Origin: Lentisphaerota bacterium
GTDB lineage: Bacteria > Verrucomicrobiota > Lentisphaeria > Victivallales > Victivallaceae
Direction of reading: 5' to 3'
Length of the DNA stretch: 51,964 nucleotides
NCBI GenBank assembly: GCA_015061885.1
Contig: SUVS01000016.1
Span: forward strand, 1-51,964
This document shows positions 45,628-51,964 of this stretch, piece by piece. Positions within the stretch are counted from its first letter, which is position 1; every line of letters begins with the position of its first letter. A program made the translations under genes and the position numbers. The notes below the pieces were generated by a model, which did not search any database, was not told the origin of the DNA, and worked only from the letters and a program-made list of their open reading frames with translations.

Positions 45628-46755
45628 TTATCTCCCGGACTTGAAAACATTTTTGATATTTACCGGCGTAACCGGAGCATCGGGGCGGAGTTTGTGCGTT
45701 CCGTCAACAATCACTGTTTCTCCGTTTTTGATGCCTTCAATGATCACGATTCTACCGGCAGTGGTTTCGCCGATTTTTACTTTTCTGCGGACAGGAATAT
45801 TGGTTTGGGTATCCAATACCCAGACAAAACACTGCTCATTTTCCATAACAAGAGCAGAAGGAAGCACTGTAGGCAGTGCAGCTTTGCTGTTTTCAGCTGT
45901 AAGTAAAACAGTAACAAAACTACCCGGAAGAAGTTCAAGGTTTTTATTTTTGAAAGTTGCCCACATCGTTACCGTATTACTGCTGCGGTTGACTTTATTG
46001 TCAACAAGGGTGATACGGGCAGTTTCCTGCGAAAGAGTTCCATCGGCAAGAATGACCTGTACAGAAGCGATCTCCGGTACTTTTTCCACGCCGCCGAAAT
46101 TACGGCGTAAAACCTTTTCACTTATGCTGAATTTTACATAAATTGGCGAAAGCTGCTGAATATCTGCCATCGTACCTGTAACCGGGGTTAGCAAATTCCC
46201 TGCAGTAACATTGCTTTTGCTGATACGGCCGGAAACAGGAGCTGTTATCCGGGTGTAGCTCAAGGTATTTCGGGCATCGGCAAGTTGGGCTTCCAAGCGT
46301 TTGATGTTGGCTTTGGCTATATTGATTTCCATTAACGCCTGTTCGTGGGAAGCTGCTGAAACTGTATTGCTTTTAAACAGCTTGTTCCGGCGTTCATATT
46401 CTGTTGAGGCAAAAGTCAGAGTTGCTTTTTGAGCTTCCAGTTGGGCTTCAAGTATCTGAACCGCAGCTTGATATGTGGTATCTTCGATTTCATAAAGTAT
46501 ATCTCCGGCTTTTACGGAAGAACCTTCTGTAAAATTGATTTTCCGCAATTCTCCTGTAATACGCGGAACAATTTGTACATTATTGATAGCTTCCACACTG
46601 CCGACATAACGGCGGACAGGGCGTTTTTCGGCTGAAAAAGCCTGTTCAACTACAACTGCGGGGGCGGTCGTATTGTTGAAATTAGCTGATAATAACTTAT
46701 CTGCAAATTGAATAAAAAATAATAATGTCAGAGTTTGTAAGAATATTATTCTCAT
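45628..46755 (-). CDS. RND periplasmic adaptor (membrane-fusion) protein
   Basis: 375 aa. Signal peptide without a lipobox. Standard MFP order: RRYVGSVEAINNVQIVPRITGELRKINFTEGSSVKAGDILYEI (lipoyl half), an alpha-hairpin (~90-165), ARNTLSYTRITAPVSGRISKSNVTAGNLL (second lipoyl half), then beta-barrel and membrane-proximal domains. AGGAG precedes the ATG by 7 nt. Co-transcribed with the RND pump. Confidence 0.94.
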   Translation of the reverse strand: MRIIFLQTLTLLFFIQFADKLLSANFNNTTAPAVVVEQAFSAEKRPVRRYVGSVEAINNVQIVPRITGELRKINFTEGSSVKAGDILYEIEDTTYQAAVQILEAQLEAQKATLTFASTEYERRNKLFKSNTVSAASHEQALMEINIAKANIKRLEAQLADARNTLSYTRITAPVSGRISKSNVTAGNLLTPVTGTMADIQQLSPIYVKFSISEKVLRRNFGGVEKVPEIASVQVILADGTLSQETARITLVDNKVNRSSNTVTMWATFKNKNLELLPGSFVTVLLTAENSKAALPTVLPSALVMENEQCFVWVLDTQTNIPVRRKVKIGETTAGRIVIIEGIKNGETVIVDGTHKLRPDAPVTPVNIKNVFKSGR

Positions 46756-46791
46756 TGTATATCTCCTGTTGTTATTGAGTTGTTGAAATGT

Positions 46792-46823
46792 ATTAATATA
46801 GCATGTAACTCTATTAATTTCAA
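46792..46823 (-). promoter_or_regulatory. RND operon promoter with overlapping palindromic operator
   Basis: Minus-strand -35 TTGAAA (plus 46818-46823), 17-bp spacer, -10 TATATT (46795-46800). An imperfect inverted repeat lies exactly between and over both boxes: ATTAATATAG (46792-46801), 7-nt centre, CTCTATTAAT (46809-46818). This is the layout of a TetR- or MarR-type operator controlling an efflux pump. No regulator gene is next to it. Confidence 0.6.
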
Positions 46824-47187
46824 GCTGTTATATATGCTTATATGATAGGGTGAAAAGTTGTAAATGCGTATTTTTCAGCAATAGTTACAACTGAAAAAAA
46901 TTTTAAAAAAAATTTTTTTCTTATCTTCCGGACGGCTGAAAAATCATATTCAGCTCATTTTGACATTGCTGGCGGCAGTGAAGTTCCAATTGCAAAAAAA
47001 GCGAAATTTTCATAAAGCCATTAAATGTTCTGCCGATAAAAGCAATAAGCGAAGTTTTAATATTGTGAAGAATGATTGCAGTGTGTCAAGTCGGGATATT
47101 GAATTGTAACAGGGCAACTCCGTTGAACCGGCGATTCAAGTTTCTGCATGAACTTAATTAAAAAAGTTGATATGGTGAAACAAAATA
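46824..47187. other. AT-rich intergenic region upstream of the RND operon; no gene seen
   Basis: Long A/T runs (around 46895-46925) and no open frame with start and SD. Base composition becomes more AT-rich here, which may mark the edge of the accessory segment that follows. Confidence 0.4.
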
Positions 47188-47215
47188 GAAAAAACGGCAA
47201 CACAAATGCTGCCGT
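47188..47215 (-). terminator. Minus-strand intrinsic terminator
   Basis: ACGGCA (47194-47199) pairs with TGCCGT (47210-47215); reading on the minus strand the stem is followed by six Ts. It would stop transcripts coming from the Gp2-like gene or from a decayed gene in 47259-47460. Confidence 0.7.
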
Positions 47216-47558
47216 CTGAAGTTGAAGATGGTGGCTGGAGATGGTAACGCCAGCAGTATCAAACCTCGCTCAAAATTTGCTGTAACTTGCTATTTTTACG
47301 CTGAAACTGTCTGATTTGGCTCAATCGTCTGTAAAACAGAAAACATCTTTCAAACGGTAAAAAATGGCAAGTCCGATCCTCTTTATGGTAACAAATGGCA
47401 ATGCCTTTGCAGATGTGCTTACGACTTTCTTTTCCGGAAAAACATGTTTTTCCGGAAAATCATTACCATCCGTTACCATATATTACCATAACGGATTTTC
47501 AATTCTCAAACAACCTGTCCCTAATATACAGTCTACCTTTCAGTTTGTCAAATAGATT
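47216..47558. other. Non-coding or decayed region with palindrome and boxes
   Basis: On the minus strand a frame of about 60 codons without a start codon ends at 47259 and could be the remnant of a gene tail; I do not recognise it. The region also holds two inverted ATGGTAAC boxes (47241-47248, 47385-47392), and the palindrome and phased boxes listed separately. Confidence 0.4.
47430..47489. repeat. 30-bp perfect palindrome followed by three 10-bp-phased TTACCAT boxes
   Basis: Positions 47430-47459 are one perfect palindrome made of two TTTTCCGGAAAA blocks (47430-47441 and 47448-47459) around ACATGT. Right after it come ATTACCAT (47462-47469), GTTACCAT (47472-47479) and ATTACCAT (47482-47489), spaced exactly 10 bp. 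The hairpin is not followed by a T-run on either strand, so it is not an intrinsic terminator. The layout suggests a protein-binding site such as an iteron/origin, recombination site or operator. Confidence 0.75.
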
Positions 47559-48005
47559 TTACCGAAAACGTGACATCCCGAAAGAGCGTTGATGCCAGTT
47601 GGTTGTAATCTTTTGGCTCAAGCTGTGCGAATACAAAAATTGTCTCAATCTGGCATTGGCGACAGCTTGTGATTCATAGGAAAGCTGAATCGCATCAATC
47701 TCTGTTGCCGATAGTGGACTGTGAAGCAGCCAAAGTTGGTTGAGTTTTGGGGTGACATCAGACAAATCATTTTTGAAATATCCGTTGATGCAAAGAAAAA
47801 GATAGTGTCCGCCATTATCATCCATAAACCAGCAATATACCGGCATAAGGTCCATACGACGTAAAGTAATCAAAAGCGAATTGATAAATACAGTAAATCG
47901 CCAATTTTCAGACAAAGCCGACAGATAATAAATCCCGATCAAAACTTTTCCGAAACGTTCCAGATACCGATCCGTGATCTCCATAATTCTATCAATTTTA
48001 TTCAT
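47559..48005 (-). CDS. Small protein resembling inovirus Gp2 / YagK-YfjJ C-terminal domain
   Basis: 148 aa. The order 'hydrophobic segment with FINSLLITLRRMDLMPVYCWFMDDNGGHYLFLCINGYFKNDL...LNQLWLLHS' recalls the YagK/YfjJ_C family (the Arg-rich first part, a Trp/Tyr-rich strand, then HxH-type core and a Leu-Trp ending), which includes inovirus Gp2-type replication proteins. Only one His of the expected pair (GGHYLF) is present. AAGGACT-like SD. It may be a replication or mobile-element remnant; certainty is moderate. Confidence 0.45.
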   Translation of the reverse strand: MNKIDRIMEITDRYLERFGKVLIGIYYLSALSENWRFTVFINSLLITLRRMDLMPVYCWFMDDNGGHYLFLCINGYFKNDLSDVTPKLNQLWLLHSPLSATEIDAIQLSYESQAVANARLRQFLYSHSLSQKITTNWHQRSFGMSRFR

Positions 48006-48053
48006 TATTAAAGTCCTGCAATTAAAATTTTGAGCTTAAAAAGCCCTGTCAGA

Positions 48054-48082
48054 TTTATATTATGGACAGAAAGTAATTGCAA
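48054..48082 (-). promoter_or_regulatory. Putative promoter of the Gp2-like gene
   Basis: Minus-strand -35 TTGCAA (48077-48082), 17-bp spacer, -10 TATAAA (plus 48054-48059). It is back-to-back with the promoter of the toxin-like operon. Confidence 0.5.
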
Positions 48083-48111
48083 AGATATATTGATAAGAGT
48101 TGATTTTTTAC

Positions 48112-48139
48112 TTGACAAATCAAAAAAACAAGTTATATT
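48112..48139 (+). promoter_or_regulatory. Sigma70-type promoter of the DUF3791/DUF3990 operon
   Basis: Perfect -35 TTGACA (48112-48117), 16-bp spacer, -10 TATATT (48134-48139); the leader to the ATG at 48164 is about 18 nt with a GAGAGG SD. Confidence 0.8.
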
Positions 48140-48163
48140 AGGTTTCGGAAAGAGAGGTGCAAA

Positions 48164-48379
48164 ATGAATAATGATGAAATGAAGGCAGAATTTCTTTCGT
48201 TTGCTATTGAAGCATATAAAACCAAGCTGGGTGTTTCCGGAGCAAAAGTTGCAGAGTATTTTGAAGAAACCGGCACGCTGGATTTTTTGTTGCAGAATTA
48301 CGACCTTCTGCATACTCTTGGTAAAGAACAACTCCTTGCGGAAATTGAAAGATTTTTAACCAAACGGGTGAATAAATGA
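48164..48379 (+). CDS. DUF3791-like small protein (putative antitoxin)
   Basis: 71 aa. Helical, with the family pattern [56 protein letters not shown]. Proteins of this type regularly precede DUF3990 genes. The stop overlaps the next ATG (ATGA). The antitoxin role is inferred from this pairing and from gene size. Confidence 0.75.
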   Translation: MNNDEMKAEFLSFAIEAYKTKLGVSGAKVAEYFEETGTLDFLLQNYDLLHTLGKEQLLAEIERFLTKRVNK

Positions 48380-48870
48380 AATTATATCACGGCAGCCATA
48401 TAGAAGTAAAAAATCCGAAGATCCTCACCTCTTCTCGAGTTGGTGATTTCGGGCGTGGTTTTTATACTACCAGCAGTTTTGAACAAGCCCGCCGCTGGGC
48501 TCAAATCCTGGCAATGCAGGAAGATTTGTCTGCGGGTATCGTAACCGCATTTGAGGCGCCGGATAATATTTTTGAACATCCGGAACTGCGTATAAAAACT
48601 TTTGAAACTGCCGATGAGGAGTGGTTGGATTTTGTTCTGGCAAACCGCAAAAATGTTGATTTTGACCACGAATTTGATATTGTCAGTGGGCCGGTTGCCG
48701 ATGATCGTGTGTACGTTTGTTTGAATATGTTGGAAGACGGTCTAGCTGATCGGGAAACGGTTATCAAAAAACTGAAGACCTACGTATTGGCAGATCAGAT
48801 ATTGTTCCATACAGCCAAGTCGCTGTTGTTTTTGGAATATGCTTCAACGGAGGAAGTGCCATGCAAGTAA
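48376..48870 (+). CDS. DUF3990 protein (ADP-ribosyltransferase-like, putative toxin)
   Basis: 164 aa. The start [15 protein letters not shown] has the ART-like LYHGS strand with a conserved His, followed by [20 protein letters not shown], the GFYTT signature of DUF3990 (ART fold with H-Y type core), and later [23 protein letters not shown]. Known relatives are toxins or effectors that modify proteins or nucleic acids with ADP-ribose; here the target is unknown. It is coupled to both neighbours: overlap of 4 bp with the DUF3791 gene, of 10 bp with the next. Confidence 0.8.
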   Translation: MKLYHGSHIEVKNPKILTSSRVGDFGRGFYTTSSFEQARRWAQILAMQEDLSAGIVTAFEAPDNIFEHPELRIKTFETADEEWLDFVLANRKNVDFDHEFDIVSGPVADDRVYVCLNMLEDGLADRETVIKKLKTYVLADQILFHTAKSLLFLEYASTEEVPCK

Positions 48871-49256
48871 CGCAGAAAAATCTTTACAATCTTATTCCGC
48901 CGAAAGCCGCAAAAATAACTACCATGCTGCGAAAAGATCGCAACATGGCTGTTAAACAGGCATTGCTTACTTTTTACAGTTCCAAGGCATATAAACTTTT
49001 GGAACGGGAGGAAACCAAATTGTGGCACGCCAGCCCCGCCCAGATTTTTGCAGAACATCTGACTGTTCCCAAACGTTCCCGCAAAAGTTATCAAAATGGT
49101 CCCGGCCGCAGTAAACTTGCTCCTTACGCAGAACAGATCAAAGAGTGGCAAGCCAAGGGTATGACACTCCGTGAAATCGCCGTTGAGTTGCAGAAATACG
49201 GCTGTACCACCACTGCCCAAAACCTCTCACTTTTTCTGAAGAAAAAGATGCTATGA
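48861..49256 (+). CDS. Third TA-operon protein: small DUF3791-partner-like domain fused to an HTH
   Basis: 131 aa. Residues 1-~68 ([58 protein letters not shown]) match the small stand-alone proteins that accompany DUF3791/DUF3990 pairs. Residues ~85-131 read [42 protein letters not shown], a resolvase/MobC-like helix-turn-helix. The fusion gives the operon a DNA-binding subunit, possibly for autoregulation. AGGAAG lies before the ATG at 48861. Confidence 0.7.
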   Translation: MQVTQKNLYNLIPPKAAKITTMLRKDRNMAVKQALLTFYSSKAYKLLEREETKLWHASPAQIFAEHLTVPKRSRKSYQNGPGRSKLAPYAEQIKEWQAKGMTLREIAVELQKYGCTTTAQNLSLFLKKKML

Positions 49257-49294
49257 TTTGGAATAAAATTTAATACATAATTAGATTTCTCAAC

Positions 49295-49322
49295 TTGAAA
49301 ATGCAACTGGATACAGTATATT
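49295..49322 (+). promoter_or_regulatory. Putative promoter of the FunZ-like ATPase gene
   Basis: -35 TTGAAA (49295-49300), 16-bp spacer, -10 TATATT (49317-49322), 63 nt before the ATG at 49385. Confidence 0.55.
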
Positions 49323-49384
49323 ATTAACATTTGGTTGAGTTCTACTTAATTCGAAAAGATATTTTGGAAGGATAAATAAAAGGT

Positions 49385-51964
49385 ATGCTAAAGATAAAAG
49401 AGTTGAAATTAGGTTCATATGATGCGATAGGTTACCTGAATCGGAATGAAAAAAGTTTTTAAATGATGTTTTTGTTGAGATAGAAGAAATTGATAGGATT
49501 TGCAAATCGCCAATATACTATTTGATTGGAGAGAAGGGAACAGGAAAAACAACCTATGCAGCATATTTGTCCAATCAGCTCTACAGATCGTCAGGCGGTG
49601 CTTGTTATGCATCCTTTACAACATCTATATCTGCAACTGAATATGATAAATTTATAACATTGAAGAAAAACAACCATTTACATCTATCTGGTTACCAAAA
49701 TATTTGGAAGGTGGTTTTATTATTACTTATCTCAGGTTATATCGTTGATAATCATGAAAAAAAATGGTGGGAGTTATTTGACAAATTTGATAAATTAAAG
49801 AAAATAATAGATGAATTCTATTCTAAAGCATTTTCTCCTGAGATGTTAACTGCGATTTCCTTTGTTGAAGATACAAAATTATCAGTAGACATTACAAATA
49901 AGTATTTAAAATCTTCATATGCTCAAGATAATAATGAAAAGTATACTCGCAATAGTTATCAAACAGATTTATTGCGTTTGGAACAAGCATTTAAAGACGG
50001 CATAAAATCTCTGAAATTAGATAAAAATTTCATCTTATTTGTTGACGGAATTGATGTTCGCCCTGAAACGATACCATATGACGACTATCTCGAATGTGTT
50101 AAAGGTTTAGCCAATGCGATGTGGTCTTTAAATCATGATTTTTTTGCGAATATTAAAGATAGTAAAGGAAGGATAAAAATTGTACTTCTACTTCGTCCTG
50201 ATATTTTTAATAGTCTGAATTTACAAAATTCATCTAGCAAATTAAATGATAATGCTATTGAATTTAATTGGCAAACAACATACCAAGAATATAGAACATC
50301 TCAGTTGTTTAATTATAAAGATGATGTAAGTAAAAGAATTTTCTTCCGAAGAAGTGCTTATTCAAAATATAACTTTTTTATTGATTCTCCATTGAAACTT
50401 TTTTTGATAAATAATGATTGGATTCCATCTGCTAGCGGAAAACTGATAAAGCCGACAGAGATATATTTTTTAGAGAAAAGTTTACGTGATCGGTATCCCA
50501 ATTTAATTGGATTGGAAAATATCAGTCCAAATGTAGAAATAAAAGAGGGGATGCGAGCTTTTTTAGTTACTCTTGGTGCCCATGAAGTACAAAAAGAAAC
50601 TGAATTATCATACGACATTGTCTTGAGGTATTTAGATAAAGATGTAAAGCAATTAAATTCCTATTTGAAAAACTTTTGGGGATTATTAACACCAAATTCA
50701 TATGTAGGAATAGATCTGCCACAAATATTGCCTGTTCGCGATTCTAAAGGGAAAAGATGTTTCGCTGATCGTAATAACACGAAAATTTACATCGCAGATC
50801 GAACAAAACGTGAAAATGAAAATTTGAGAGATTTTTATTCTCCGTGTTTAGATATAGATTTGGACACATTTGACAAACTGTCTGATTTAAATCAATCACT
50901 ATTCATCAAATATAGCTCATTACCGGATGAATACATTTATAACAATGGGCAGAATGAAAAATTGCAAATGTTTCCTTTAATTGAATTTGCAGACGGTCTA
51001 TTGGCTTTTGCAATACTTCTTTTTTACAATAAAAACAAAAAATCTGTTTTAAACGAAATACGACGCTTGCAGCTGATAAAGGTTAAATCGATTACTCAAA
51101 AAATAGGCGGTATTGCTCAAGAAATCCCGCATTGTTTTCAGAACAATGCTATTGCTGCCTCTGAAAATGATTGGGAGTGGGGAATTGCCGAAGAATTACA
51201 TGGATGGAAATCTCACATAAACAGTGCTTGCATAGAAAAAATCCTGGATCATATTGATAAAATAACGCTTTCAGAAATTATAACTTTTCTCCAAGGTCGG
51301 CAAGTTGATTTTGACGATGACGATGTTGCAGAGGCGAAAGAACTTTTGTGGGGATTTGATAAAGCTAAAAAATTAGCGTTACAATTTATACCATCAGTCA
51401 GAGAACTCGAAGATGAGTTTGCGGAATATAATTCATGGGAAGATATTGAATCCAAAAGTTTACTGTTGGATTTGGAAACTCTTAAAGAGTTTTTCAATTC
51501 CACCCTTCCTCTGGTACAACGAGGAAAGGTGCTGGCAAAGGATTACGAAATTGATTTGCGAGAATGGAATACTGCTTGTGAAGAGTTGGGCGAAGGATGT
51601 TATGTAAACAAGGAATTTGGTGCTGAATTCAATAAATTACGTAGCAAGAAACAGGATTTCTTTTTAACTTGCCTGTTAAGCGAGACCGCGTGGAAGGCGA
51701 ACAATCACTTTTTATACAATGCCTTGCAAGAATGGAACGATTTTGATGCAAGTGATTACGCAGACAAATTTTGGCAGGTCGATGATGATGCTTTTGAAAA
51801 AATCATAAACGGTTTTATCAGTCAGAAATATGCTGCAGCGGAGCAAGAAAATGCAGTTGATAAGCCATATACAATCTTTCAAAAGAATTTGGAAGCGTGG
51901 GAGGCTATGGGCGAAAATGCTGATATCGACATATATTCCAATGATTACTTTTTGAAGGAATATC
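49385..51964 (+). CDS. FunZ-like P-loop ATPase, apparent -1 frameshift near the N-terminus (3' end outside window)
   Basis: From the ATG at 49385 the frame gives MLKIKELKLGSYDAIGYLNR... and stops at a TAA (49460-49462). In the -1 frame an open frame runs from after the TGA at 49447-49449 to the window end (about 835 codons) and carries on the same protein: LNDVFVEIEEIDR, then Walker A GEKGTGKTT (~49-57), Walker B-like ILFVDGID (~218), and the downstream block GLANAMWSLNHDFFANIKDSKGRIKIVLLLRPDIF. This is the pattern I associate with FunZ/Sll1717-type P-loop ATPases, though the name is from memory. The join falls at AGTTTTTAA: one more T, or a -1 slip of tRNA-Phe, restores the frame. The region is clearly AT-richer than its neighbours, a sign of transfer. 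The in-frame TTG just before Walker A would lose the first strand and is unlikely as a start. Confidence 0.7.

Noticed and set aside
47364..47555. A 63-codon plus-strand frame over the palindrome.
   Set aside because: It spans the palindrome and the boxes, has no SD and shows no family-like sequence.

Overview
The window looks like a chromosomal segment of a Gram-negative bacterium of the PVC superphylum, most likely a Lentisphaerota (Victivallales-like) member. This is an inference from gene content: large secreted glycosidase-like proteins with Cys-X-X-Cys clusters, a GHL6-type glycosidase, a Gfo/Idh/MocA oxidoreductase, a GntR/LacI hybrid regulator, and a full set of outer-membrane efflux parts. 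No rRNA or tRNA gene was seen that could settle the taxonomy. Housekeeping genes have moderate G+C; the last ~2.7 kb is visibly AT-richer.

Layout, left half. 1-2605 (-) is the 5' part of a secreted glycosidase-like protein, divergent from a GntR/LacI-type regulator (2800-3843, +); both have near-consensus promoters and share repeated operator-like boxes. 4142-9364 (+) is a classic translation/replication cluster (prs-rplY-pth-rpsF-ssb-rpsR-rplI-dnaB) behind a long structured leader and closed by a terminator. 9476-13458 (+) continues with fabF, lipA, trmL, a small unknown protein and a GYF-like membrane protein. Convergent to it is a glycogen operon (glgP-glgA-glgB, 19570-13413, -), preceded by a stand-alone CBM48 protein. 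Then comes an argS/manA/thioesterase/cmk operon (-), divergent from ychF (+).

Layout, right half. Directly after ychF lies a 103-bp tandem repeat (three units plus a partial) with a terminal inverted repeat. Next are a GHL6 glycosidase / orphan OppC permease / EamA exporter operon (-), a TM-helix-repeat mechanosensitive-type protein (+), a FUSC-HlyD-TolC efflux operon (-), a cell-envelope operon (secreted unknown, lytic transglycosylase, DUF3047, two chromate-transporter halves), an oxidoreductase-aspS pair, and an RND pump with its adaptor under an operator-like palindrome.

The last ~4.8 kb (about 47.2 kb to the end) looks like an accessory island. It holds a 30-bp perfect palindrome followed by three 10-bp-phased TTACCAT boxes, a small protein resembling inovirus Gp2 / YagK-YfjJ proteins, an overlapping three-gene DUF3791 / DUF3990 (ADP-ribosyltransferase-like toxin) / HTH-fusion operon, and an AT-rich FunZ-like P-loop ATPase with an apparent -1 frameshift at a T-run near its N-terminus, running off the window. 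This island is the best candidate for a little-described system, possibly defence or element maintenance; that role is inferred from context and not shown by the sequence.
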